Source: Pseudomonadota bacterium
Lineage (GTDB): Bacteria > Bdellovibrionota > Bacteriovoracia > Bacteriovoracales > Bacteriovoracaceae
NCBI GenBank assembly: GCA_027487685.1
Contig: JAIYDC010000010.1
Span: forward strand, 1 to 43,388
Length of the DNA stretch: 43,388 nt
Direction: 5' to 3'
The notes below the pieces were generated by a model, which was not told where the DNA came from, made no database searches, and saw only the letters and a list, made by a program, of their open reading frames with translations. Below, one piece after another: positions 9,009 through 16,294 of the stretch. Within the stretch, counting starts at the first letter, position 1, and the number at the start of each line of letters is the position of its first letter. The position numbers and the translations under genes were made by a program.

Positions 9009-10328
9009 GTGTCAGAAGAGAATCTGAAGTCCATGGCGGACTTAGTGTCCCATGCCAAACATCGTGGTTTTATTTTTCAGAGTTCGGAAATTTACGGTGG
9101 CCTAGGATCCTGTTGGGACATGGGGCCCTTGGGTGTGGAACTCAAAAATAATCTCAAAAGCACCTGGTGGAAGGCGATGACTTACCGGGAGGACATCGAT
9201 GGTATCGACGCCGCGATCCTCATGCACCCGACGGTTTGGAAGGCCTCAGGCCACGTCGATAACTTCTCCGATCCTATGGTGGATTGTAAATCTTGTAAGT
9301 CCCGCTTCCGGGCCGACAACATTGACCTCTCTGCTCCTTGTCCCGTTTGCAAGGCGAAAGATTCCTACACTGAGCCGCGCATGTTTAATCTCATGTTCAC
9401 GACTCACATGGGTCCAGTAGAAGATTCCGCGTCTGCAGTTTACCTTCGGCCAGAGACGGCCCAGGGGATCTTCGTCAACTTCCCCAACGTCCAGCAGACC
9501 ATGCGGCGTAAGCTTCCATTTGGTATTGCTCAAATTGGTAAGGCCTTTCGTAACGAAATCACTCCCGGAAACTTTATCTTTCGGACTCGAGAGTTCGAAC
9601 AGATGGAGATGCAGTATTTTATTAAGCCAGGTACTCAAGCTGAGGCGATGGAACTCTGGAAAGATCTGCGTTGGAAATGGCACCTTAATAATGGTTTGCG
9701 TCCTGAGCGGCTTCGCTGGAAGAAACATGAAGAACTCGCTCACTATGCGGACGCGGCTTTTGATATCGAATACGAGTTCGCCCATGGTTGGGGAGAGATG
9801 GAGGGGATCCACTCGCGCACGGACTTTGACCTTCGTCAGCACCAAGAGTTCTCCAAGAAGAACCTTCTCTATGTTGACCAAATTGACGGCAATAAAAAGT
9901 ATCTTCCCTTCGTCCTCGAGACCTCCGTCGGTTGTGACCGGTGCATGCTCGCTCTCATGACGGATGCCTTCCGGACCGAGTTCCCTGGAGATCCTGAGAA
10001 AGAGCGCGTTGTCATGCGCTTCAAATCGAATCTGGCGCCGATCAAGGCAGCGGTCATGCCGCTCATGAAAAAGCCCGAACTCGAGGGTGTGGCGACGAAG
10101 CTTCTTCAGGAACTGCAAAGAGACTTTAAGTGCGAGTATGATACTTCTGGATCTATTGGTAAGCGCTACCGCCGCCAAGATGAGATTGGAACACCGGCCT
10201 GTTTGACGGTGGACTTTGATACGCTCAAAGATAACGCCGTTACTATCCGTGACCGCGACTCGATGGTTCAGGAGCGGGTCTCTCTCGACCATGTCCGCAC
10301 TTACCTAAAAGAAAAATTCAATCTCTAA
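9009..10328 (+). CDS. glyQS: Glycyl-tRNA synthetase, dimeric (alpha2) type
   Basis: A class II synthetase of 439 residues that charges tRNA-Gly. The N-terminus ([17 protein letters not shown]) and the motif 2 stretch [19 protein letters not shown] (180-198) are diagnostic of the single-chain eukaryote/archaeal-type GlyRS. That rules out the alpha2beta2 GlyQ/GlyS form. Four cysteines C93, C96, C111 and C114 form a zinc-ribbon-like insert. Motif 3 is seen in [12 protein letters not shown]. The C-terminal anticodon-binding domain is complete. The start is GTG, 6 bases after AGGAG (8998-9002). A weak promoter-like pair TTGGAA (8951-8956) and TAGATT (8973-8978, 16-base spacer) lies in the gap after msbA. 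ppdK follows after 11 bases. Confidence 0.95.
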   Translation: MSEENLKSMADLVSHAKHRGFIFQSSEIYGGLGSCWDMGPLGVELKNNLKSTWWKAMTYREDIDGIDAAILMHPTVWKASGHVDNFSDPMVDCKSCKSRFRADNIDLSAPCPVCKAKDSYTEPRMFNLMFTTHMGPVEDSASAVYLRPETAQGIFVNFPNVQQTMRRKLPFGIAQIGKAFRNEITPGNFIFRTREFEQMEMQYFIKPGTQAEAMELWKDLRWKWHLNNGLRPERLRWKKHEELAHYADAAFDIEYEFAHGWGEMEGIHSRTDFDLRQHQEFSKKNLLYVDQIDGNKKYLPFVLETSVGCDRCMLALMTDAFRTEFPGDPEKERVVMRFKSNLAPIKAAVMPLMKKPELEGVATKLLQELQRDFKCEYDTSGSIGKRYRRQDEIGTPACLTVDFDTLKDNAVTIRDRDSMVQERVSLDHVRTYLKEKFNL

Positions 10329-10339
10329 GGAGAAACCGA

Positions 10340-12997
10340 ATGAAACAGTGGGTTTATAAATTCTCTGCAGAACAAACCGACGGCAATAAAGATATGAAGG
10401 CGCTCCTCGGTGGAAAAGGTGCGAACTTGGCCGAAATGTGCGCCATGAAGCTCTCCGTTCCCCCAGGCTTCACCGTCACCACCGAGGCGAGCCTTGATTT
10501 TTATCGCACGAACAAAGAAATCTCCAAAGAGATTCGTGAACAAGTCGTTGCTGCTCTCACTTGGGTCGAAGGTCTGACTGCGAAAAAATTCGGTGACCTC
10601 GAGAACCCACTTCTCTTCTCTGTTCGCTCCGGCGCTCGGGCCTCGATGCCCGGCATGATGGACACCGTCCTGAACTTAGGCCTTAACGACCGGACGGTGC
10701 TTGCACTTGCCAAGAAAACAGGGAATGCACGCTTCGCCTGGGATTCGTACCGCCGTTTTATCCAGATGTTCTCTAACGTTGTCCTCGGCGTGAACACGTC
10801 TCTCCTCGAGTCAAACCTCGAGGATCTTAAAGAGGCCCGTGGTGTTCACGAAGACACGGCACTCACGGCGCAGGATCTTGAAGAACTCGTCAAAGTCTAC
10901 AAGACCGTGCTCCTGGAAGACCATGGCATTGTCTTTCCTCAGGACCCGATGGAGCAGCTCTGGCGCGCTATTGGTGCTGTCTTTGGCTCATGGAACAACA
11001 ACCGTGCGATGAAGTACCGCGAGATGCACAGTATCCCTCACGACTGGGGAACTGCTGTCAACATTCAGTCCATGGTCTTCGGAAACATGGGCGACACCTG
11101 TGCTACCGGTGTCTGCTTCACCCGTGATCCATCCACTGGTGAGAAAAAGTTCTTCGGCGAGTTCCTCGTCAACGCTCAAGGCGAAGACGTGGTTGCGGGA
11201 ATCCGCACCCCTCAGCCGATTAACAACGCCTCAAAGAATGAATCGAATAAGCATCACCGTACTCTCGAAGAGCTGATGCCGAAGGCCTACGGTAATTTGG
11301 TCGAAGACTACAATATGCTGGAACAGCACTACAAAGACATGCAGGACATCGAGTTCACGATCGAGAATAATAAGCTCTGGATCCTTCAGACTCGGAACGC
11401 GAAGCGGACCGTGAACGCGGCCCTCAAGGTCGCGGTGGATCTCGTCGCAGAGGGCCTCATCTCACAAAACGAGGCGCTTCTTCGTATTCATCCTGAGGAC
11501 CTGAACCAACTCCTTCATCCACGGCTTGATCCGAAGGCCCAGAAGACGATCATCGCGACGGGGCTTCCTGCTTCTCCTGGGGCCGCATCCGGTCAGATGG
11601 TCTTTACCTCGGCCGATGCTGAAGAATGGCACAAGAACGGTAAGAAGGTTGTCCTGGTACGGGCAGAAACTTCACCGGAAGACATTGGTGGGATGGTGGC
11701 CTCGGCCGGTATTCTCACCGCCCGAGGGGGAATGACTTCCCATGCTGCAGTCGTTGCTCGAGGTATGGGTAAGCCATGCGTTGCTGGCTGTACCTCGCTG
11801 GTGATTAATGAAAGAGAGAAGACACTCACGGTGAAGGGGAAGGTCTTCAAGGAAGGCGACTCGATCACTTTCGACGGCGCTAATGGCGAAGTCTATGAGG
11901 GGATCGTTCCAACCATCGAAGCTAAAATCACCGCGGACTTCGCTACATTTATGAAGTGGGCCGATGGAGTTCGAAAGCTCCGGGTCCGTACCAACGCCGA
12001 CACGCCTGAGGACTCGAAGGTTGCCGTACAGTTCGGCGCCGAGGGCATTGGCCTGTGCCGAACGGAGCACATGTTCTTCGCTCCTGAGCGGATCCTGGCC
12101 GTTCGCGAGATGATCTTTGCTGAGACTGAGCGCGAGCGCAAAAAGGCCCTGGATAAACTGCTCCCATTCCAGCGTTCAGATTTCGTCGGTATTTTCCGTG
12201 AGATGAGTGGTCTTCCGGTGAACATCCGGCTCCTCGATCCTCCACTGCACGAGTTCCTTCCTCATACCGAAAAGGATCAGAAGGAACTCGCCGATGTCCT
12301 CGACATAACACATAAGGCAGTGAAGGAGCGTAACGACGCTCTTCACGAGTTCAACCCGATGCTGGGCCACCGGGGTTGCAGACTCGCCATCACTTATCCG
12401 GAGATCTACCTGATGCAGGTCAGGGCGATCATTGAGGCAGCGATTGAAGCCGAGAAAGCGGGGATAAAGGTACTTCCGGAGATCATGATCCCGCTGACCT
12501 CGGAAATGAAGGAGTATGCGCTGATTCAGGCAGAGTGTAAGGCCGAGATCGAGCGAGTCTTTAAAGAGAAAAATCACACCTTGAAGTACAAGATGGGGAC
12601 GATGTTAGAACTCCCTCGCGCGTGCATCATGGCCGGTGAAATTGCCCGGGAGGCGGAGTTCTTCTCATTCGGGACGAACGACCTCACCCAGACGACCTTC
12701 GGCCTTTCCCGGGATGACGCCGGAAAGTTCCTCCCGAGCTACACTCAACGCAACATCTACCCACGGGACCCGTTTGTTTCCATCGATCAGCCCGGTGTTG
12801 GCTTCCTCATGAAACATGCCATTGCTGAAGGGAAGAAGACGAATACGGGGATTCATACCGGGATCTGCGGCGAGCACGGCGGGGAACCGCAGTCTGTTGA
12901 GTTTTGCCATAAAATTGGCCTCGACTACGTGAGCTGTTCACCGTTCCGGGTACCGATCGCACGACTCGCAGCCGCCCAAGCGGTGGTTCGAGGATAG
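10340..12997 (+). CDS. ppdK: Pyruvate, phosphate dikinase
   Basis: PPDK interconverts pyruvate + ATP + Pi and phosphoenolpyruvate + AMP + PPi. At 885 residues it has the full family layout. The N-terminal ATP-grasp domain contains GGKGANLAEM and a run of arginines in SVRSGARASMPGMMDT. The central swivelling domain has phospho-histidine H468 in GGMTSHAAVVARGMGKPC. The C-terminal TIM barrel contains GTNDLTQTTFG and the catalytic C843 in HTGICGEHGG. The ribosome binding site AAGGAG (10327-10332) overlaps the stop of the glycyl-tRNA synthetase gene 11 bases upstream, so the two are likely co-transcribed. In a protein-consuming bacterium it would serve gluconeogenesis from pyruvate-forming amino acids (inference). 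Confidence 0.97.
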   Translation: MKQWVYKFSAEQTDGNKDMKALLGGKGANLAEMCAMKLSVPPGFTVTTEASLDFYRTNKEISKEIREQVVAALTWVEGLTAKKFGDLENPLLFSVRSGARASMPGMMDTVLNLGLNDRTVLALAKKTGNARFAWDSYRRFIQMFSNVVLGVNTSLLESNLEDLKEARGVHEDTALTAQDLEELVKVYKTVLLEDHGIVFPQDPMEQLWRAIGAVFGSWNNNRAMKYREMHSIPHDWGTAVNIQSMVFGNMGDTCATGVCFTRDPSTGEKKFFGEFLVNAQGEDVVAGIRTPQPINNASKNESNKHHRTLEELMPKAYGNLVEDYNMLEQHYKDMQDIEFTIENNKLWILQTRNAKRTVNAALKVAVDLVAEGLISQNEALLRIHPEDLNQLLHPRLDPKAQKTIIATGLPASPGAASGQMVFTSADAEEWHKNGKKVVLVRAETSPEDIGGMVASAGILTARGGMTSHAAVVARGMGKPCVAGCTSLVINEREKTLTVKGKVFKEGDSITFDGANGEVYEGIVPTIEAKITADFATFMKWADGVRKLRVRTNADTPEDSKVAVQFGAEGIGLCRTEHMFFAPERILAVREMIFAETERERKKALDKLLPFQRSDFVGIFREMSGLPVNIRLLDPPLHEFLPHTEKDQKELADVLDITHKAVKERNDALHEFNPMLGHRGCRLAITYPEIYLMQVRAIIEAAIEAEKAGIKVLPEIMIPLTSEMKEYALIQAECKAEIERVFKEKNHTLKYKMGTMLELPRACIMAGEIAREAEFFSFGTNDLTQTTFGLSRDDAGKFLPSYTQRNIYPRDPFVSIDQPGVGFLMKHAIAEGKKTNTGIHTGICGEHGGEPQSVEFCHKIGLDYVSCSPFRVPIARLAAAQAVVRG

Positions 12998-13060
12998 TTC
13001 TTGGGCCCGATTTTTTTCATTGGGTGACTCTCATGGATGTCTAAAGGCACCAATTGCCTA

Positions 13061-13090
13061 TTGATCGCATCAAGCACTTTCGATTATGAT
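13061..13090 (+). promoter_or_regulatory. Candidate sigma-70-type promoter for the secreted protein gene
   Basis: TTGATC at 13061-13066 and TATGAT at 13085-13090 are separated by 18 bases. The -10 box matches consensus at five of six positions and the -35 at four of six. The predicted start near 13097 gives a leader of about 30 bases that ends in AAAGGAG before the ATG at 13128. It would drive the secreted protein gene as its own unit, separate from ppdK. Confidence 0.5.
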
Positions 13091-13127
13091 TTTGTCAGGA
13101 TAAATTTTTTTTTAAAGGAGAATCCTA

Positions 13128-13577
13128 ATGCCTTATTTCCCACAGTTTCGTTTACTTGTACTCACAGTAGGTATTGCTTTAGGGATAACCTCGGTTAGCG
13201 CTATGACGACTAAAGAGAATTCGGCAGCGAAGGTCCCGACCACAGTGAGAAGCATTGCCAGCGGATCAGGGAATTCGAGATTGTTTTTTGCAAAAGAGAG
13301 TGAGGCAGACTTAAATAATGTAAGCGCTAAAATTGGAATGCTTGCAATGGACTCATCTGAATTCTTGGAGGTAACTGGCAGGGATGTTGGTGTGTCTTGT
13401 CGAATCTCCAAAGCCGTAGCAAGGAGCGCTGGGTTCAGTGATCTCGGAACTCTTTTCTTGTTGCTTACAAAAAGTAAAGGAGTATACCTTTACTGTTTCT
13501 ACAACCAGAATCAACTACGACCTACTGGTGGTACTGCAGCTCTGAGAATTTCGATCAGCCATGCAAATTTCCTATAG
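13128..13577 (+). CDS. Hypothetical secreted protein, single-gene unit
   Basis: I do not recognise this 149-residue protein. Residues 8-25 (RLLVLTVGIALGITSVSA) form a clear signal peptide with a likely cut after the SVSA at 22-25. The mature part is about 124 residues with two cysteines (in VSCRIS and YLYCFYN) that could form a disulfide. Residues after about 95 look beta-rich. The ATG has a strong AAAGGAG site. It has its own candidate promoter (13061-13090) and a strong hairpin immediately after its stop (13588-13612). By eye its third codon positions are more A/T-rich than in its neighbours, so a recent acquisition or a fast-evolving surface protein is possible. Confidence 0.75.
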   Translation: MPYFPQFRLLVLTVGIALGITSVSAMTTKENSAAKVPTTVRSIASGSGNSRLFFAKESEADLNNVSAKIGMLAMDSSEFLEVTGRDVGVSCRISKAVARSAGFSDLGTLFLLLTKSKGVYLYCFYNQNQLRPTGGTAALRISISHANFL

Positions 13578-13587
13578 CGATATTTTC

Positions 13588-13612
13588 AGATCCAGCGGCA
13601 TTCGCTGGATCT
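13588..13612 (+). terminator. Strong hairpin after the secreted protein gene
   Basis: A perfect 10-base-pair stem (13588-13597 with 13603-13612, arms AGATCCAGCG and CGCTGGATCT) closes a 5-base loop. It sits 11 bases after the stop. The following bases are pyrimidine-rich (cttctccccccc-like) rather than a pure T tract. It may therefore be an imperfect intrinsic terminator or a 3'-end stabilising hairpin. Confidence 0.55.
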
Positions 13613-13644
13613 CTTCTCCCCCCAAGCCGACTTAAGTTGCCCAA

Positions 13645-14559
13645 GTGAAGAACCTTAAGCACATCGTCTCAGTACTCCTACCCGCAAGCCCAATGGATGC
13701 CGTGGGCGTTGGTGTAATCGATTTTGAGAAGGGAACTTTCGTTGCCTTCGACGCAAACGTCGATACAGGAACTGTCCTGGTCAACGAGACGCCGGACATC
13801 TGGTTCGACCTGGCCTCGGTGACAAAGCCCCTTACCAATTCTTTGGCTTACTTCCTTAATCCTGCGATTTTCGATCCGGACATGATGCTTTGCCTCAACC
13901 ACCGCGCTGGGCTTCCAGCCTGGGGACTCCTGCCGGACATCGGCTGGAAAACGCAGATTCTCTCTTACCCGATTCAAGCGAGCGAGACGCTCTACTCTGA
14001 CTTTTCCGCCCTCCGCGTGATGCTCGAGCTCGAACGGAAAGGTGTAGATCAAAAACGTCTCTGTCAGTCCATCTGGGACCCGGAGCTGACCTTCTGGACT
14101 GATCTTCCGGAGGGGGCCTTCGTTGTTCAGACCGGATATAAAATGAACCAACCTAATTTTGGTTACGTCCATGACCCCAACGCATGGACCATTCAAGATT
14201 TCTGCTCCCACGCAGGCCTTTTTGCGACAGTCGGAGGGCTCTGTCGAACGCTGCTTCGTTACGAGGCTGAGACTGGCTTCATCCAGAATGTTCGAAATGA
14301 TCTCGAAGGCCACAACCAGCGCTTCTCCTTCGGTTGGGACCGAGTCGTGAACCCCCAGGAAACCCTGGCAGGGAAGGGATGTGGCGCCTTCACCTTCGGT
14401 CATTTGGGCTTTACCGGAACCTCGGTCTGGATCGACCCGGATCGGCGGCGAGGCCACGTGATCCTGTCGAACGCTGTAAAGTTCAGCTGGTATGATAAAG
14501 CGAACCTCAACGATCTTCGGAGAGCGTTGGGAGAGGCGATCTGGAAAGATGCCCTGTAA
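13645..14559 (+). CDS. Serine hydrolase of the beta-lactamase / class C penicillin-binding fold
   Basis: A 304-residue protein of the PF00144 family. The catalytic triad motifs are S58-V-T-K61, Y117-S-D and H253-L-G (GHLGFTGTS, the KTG equivalent). The VHDPNAW and SHAGLFATVGGL stretches around 175-199 are typical of the esterase/peptidase-like branch rather than true AmpC. No signal peptide is visible, so it may be cytoplasmic and act on peptidoglycan fragments, in keeping with mpl nearby (inference). The start is uncertain. The GTG at 13645 gives the full N-terminus but has no ribosome binding site; the ATG at 13693 would still keep the domain. Confidence 0.85.
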   Translation: MKNLKHIVSVLLPASPMDAVGVGVIDFEKGTFVAFDANVDTGTVLVNETPDIWFDLASVTKPLTNSLAYFLNPAIFDPDMMLCLNHRAGLPAWGLLPDIGWKTQILSYPIQASETLYSDFSALRVMLELERKGVDQKRLCQSIWDPELTFWTDLPEGAFVVQTGYKMNQPNFGYVHDPNAWTIQDFCSHAGLFATVGGLCRTLLRYEAETGFIQNVRNDLEGHNQRFSFGWDRVVNPQETLAGKGCGAFTFGHLGFTGTSVWIDPDRRRGHVILSNAVKFSWYDKANLNDLRRALGEAIWKDAL

Positions 14560-14587
14560 TTATTTAATTCTCACTTGCCTGACTGGA

Positions 14588-14609
14588 GCCGCCTGACTAC
14601 TGTGGCGGC
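14588..14609 (+). promoter_or_regulatory. GC-rich hairpin abutting the APP1 copy 1 start
   Basis: GCCGCC (14588-14593) and GGCGGC (14604-14609) form a six-pair all-GC stem with a 10-base loop, ending one base before the ATG at 14611. The only GGAG-like site (14585-14588) touches the 5' arm. The structure could limit ribosome access. If a GTG at 14602 is used, it would lie within the loop. Confidence 0.35.
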
Positions 14610-14610
14610 C

Positions 14611-15372
14611 ATGAAAGTCTTCTTCCTCCTTATAAGTCTCTCAAGTTTTACTACCTTTGCTGGAGTCACCCTCATTAGTGACCTGGACGACACGATCAAG
14701 ATCACGAACGTCGCGAATAAGCCCCGCGCCACTTATAACGGAATTTTTGGGCGCAGAGTTTTTGCTGGGATGCCGGAGTTCTTCGAGGAAGCTCGAAAGT
14801 ACGCCTCAGAACTCCATGTGGTTTCTGCCTCTTTCAAAATCATACGCCCAAGCGTGATCAAAACCCTTGAACTCCATGGCATCGAGGCAGAGTCTATCAC
14901 CCTTCGAAACCCACTCCTTCGAGGGGGGAAGATCTCGTACAAGCTCCGTGCCATCTCGCGCATCATCGACTCTGGAGTCGATGATATCGTTCTGATTGGC
15001 GACGACGTCGACAAGGATCCGGAAATCTTTGTCGAGATCCAGCGCCGCTACCCGGGAAGGATTCTGGCCTCCTATATCCACGTGATCCGGAATCGCCCTC
15101 TGCCAGAGGGCGAGGGCCTTGAGACCTACTACACGGCCGCCGATCTTGCGTTGCGGGAGTTTCTCGCGGGTCGGATGGATCTAGAATCAACCTCTCGCAT
15201 TTTTGAGCGCCTCATTCTCGATGAGTCTCTTTTCAACGTCATCCCGGGCTTCGCCCACTGCCCGAGCGAGAGCACCATCTGGGATTGGCAACTCGGGACC
15301 GTGTTCTCAGAAGAGGCCTCACGCCTGGTGGATAGGATTATCCAGCACTGCACGCCCTCACCGAAGTCTTGA
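14611..15372 (+). CDS. Secreted APP1-type (DUF2183) phosphatase-like protein, copy 1
   Basis: A 253-residue protein with a short signal peptide (residues 1-17, MKVFFLLISLSSFTTFA) followed at once by the HAD-like motif SDLDDTIKIT. A second acidic motif GDDVDKDPE lies near residues 130-138. These are the signatures of the APP1/LNS2 phosphatidate phosphatase catalytic domain (PF09949), whose eukaryotic members dephosphorylate phosphatidic acid. The cargo here would be periplasmic or exported. The frame extends upstream to GTG 14602 and TTG 14575, but the ATG at 14611 gives the best signal peptide. A GC-rich hairpin (14588-14609) abuts this ATG. A paralogue follows 85 bases downstream. Confidence 0.87.
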   Translation: MKVFFLLISLSSFTTFAGVTLISDLDDTIKITNVANKPRATYNGIFGRRVFAGMPEFFEEARKYASELHVVSASFKIIRPSVIKTLELHGIEAESITLRNPLLRGGKISYKLRAISRIIDSGVDDIVLIGDDVDKDPEIFVEIQRRYPGRILASYIHVIRNRPLPEGEGLETYYTAADLALREFLAGRMDLESTSRIFERLILDESLFNVIPGFAHCPSESTIWDWQLGTVFSEEASRLVDRIIQHCTPSPKS

Positions 15373-15457
15373 TTCGATAAAAAGAAGGCATAAGCTACTG
15401 ATATCTTAATCAGAAGTAAGACTTTGGTAGTTCCCCTTATATGCTGCTCGGGCTTTA

Positions 15458-16231
15458 ATGTCGCCCATGAAAAACACCATCTTAAGTTTCCTCTTCCTCT
15501 TCCTCTTTTCTTTTTCCCTTAACGCCTCCGTCGCGATCCTGAGCGATCTTGACGACACGATTAAGATCACCGAGGCCGGTGGCAACCCCACGGACATCAT
15601 CGGTGATGACGTCTACACTGGCATGCCTGAGTTCTTCGAGGGCGCTAAGGAATATGCCTCCGACCTCTACATCCTCTCTGCTTCACCGTCGTTCATGCGA
15701 GGTAAGATTGAGGGCACTCTCTCTAAGCGGCGGATTAACTACCGGGGCCTCATTCTTCGCAAGAACATCTTCAAGGATAAGTTTGAGTATAAGGTCCGGG
15801 AGATCCGCCGGATCATGGATTCGACTTCCGAAGATTTTGTCTTCATTGGCGATGATCTCGGCAAAGACCCTGAGGTTTATGCGGAAATCAAGCGCCTCTA
15901 CCCGGCCCGGGTCTTGGGGAGCTATATCCACGTCGTGAATGGTCGCCCCTTTCCGACTGCCAGCAACGTCCCTTACTTTACGAGCTTTGACCTCGCCCTC
16001 CGCGAGCACATGTCATACCGGATCGATGCTGCTTGGATTGAACGGATCGCCCAGCGACTCCTTGGAGAGCGGGACCTATCCATGATATTCCCTACTAAAG
16101 CTCAGTGCCCGACCGAGGCCACTGTTTGGGAGTGGCAAACGCGGACGATCTTCCAGCGGGAAGCCCAGGAGCTCACCTCACGCTTCATCCGCTTCTGCCA
16201 AGCGAGACGGTCGGATATAATTCCGAACTAG
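15458..16231 (+). CDS. Secreted APP1-type (DUF2183) phosphatase-like protein, copy 2
   Basis: A 257-residue paralogue of the preceding protein with the same layout. The signal peptide is residues 4-23 (MKNTILSFLFLFLFSFSLNA, counting from the second ATG at 15467). SDLDDTIKIT follows, then GDDLGKDPEVYAEIKRLYP near residue 137, and a tail with CPTEATVWEWQ that matches CPSESTIWDWQ in copy 1. The two copies align end to end, so they come from a tandem duplication, but they have diverged well beyond recent copies. Either ATG (15458 or 15467) is possible. Its 3' end carries the candidate promoter of mpl. Confidence 0.87.
   Translation: MSPMKNTILSFLFLFLFSFSLNASVAILSDLDDTIKITEAGGNPTDIIGDDVYTGMPEFFEGAKEYASDLYILSASPSFMRGKIEGTLSKRRINYRGLILRKNIFKDKFEYKVREIRRIMDSTSEDFVFIGDDLGKDPEVYAEIKRLYPARVLGSYIHVVNGRPFPTASNVPYFTSFDLALREHMSYRIDAAWIERIAQRLLGERDLSMIFPTKAQCPTEATVWEWQTRTIFQREAQELTSRFIRFCQARRSDIIPN
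16211..16226 (+). promoter_or_regulatory. Consensus -10 box inside a dyad, candidate mpl promoter/operator
   Basis: A perfect TATAAT (16216-16221) is flanked exactly by the inverted repeat TCGGA (16211-16215) and TCCGA (16222-16226), at the very end of APP1 copy 2. At a 17-base spacing the -35 position reads TTCTGC, a poor match. A start near 16228 would yield a leader made up almost only of the large hairpin in front of mpl. A dyad centred on a -10 box is a classic repressor-site arrangement. Confidence 0.4.
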
Positions 16232-16236
16232 AAAGT

Positions 16237-16294
16237 GCCCAAACCTTTTTCGTTCCTGTTAAAATAGCAGGACCAACGAAAAAGGATTTTGGGC
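16237..16294 (+). promoter_or_regulatory. Large leader hairpin that buries the mpl ribosome binding site
   Basis: Three nested stems can be read directly. The outer stem pairs 16237-16243 (GCCCAAA) with 16288-16294 (TTTGGGC). The middle stem pairs 16244-16254 (CCTTTTTCGTT) with 16275-16285 (AACGAAAAAGG), 11 perfect pairs. The inner stem pairs 16255-16258 (CCTG) with 16268-16271 (CAGG). That makes 22 base pairs interrupted only by a 2-base and a 3-base bulge. The mpl ribosome binding site AAGGA (16282-16286) lies mostly inside the middle stem, and the hairpin ends on the base before the ATG. No T tract follows, which argues against a simple terminator and for translational control. Confidence 0.6.

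Noticed and set aside
9246-10292. Long minus-strand open frame of 348 codons opposite glycyl-tRNA synthetase
   Set aside because: It is the antisense shadow of a well conserved gene; the predicted protein has no recognisable domain, and biased third positions in the sense gene readily open such frames.
12998-13020. T run after ppdK as a terminator
   Set aside because: Seven T follow GGGCCCGA, but only a weak stem with two G-U pairs and a long loop can be drawn.
13678-14457. Minus-strand open frame of 259 codons opposite the serine hydrolase gene
   Set aside because: The plus strand encodes all three catalytic motifs of the beta-lactamase fold; the antisense product is featureless.
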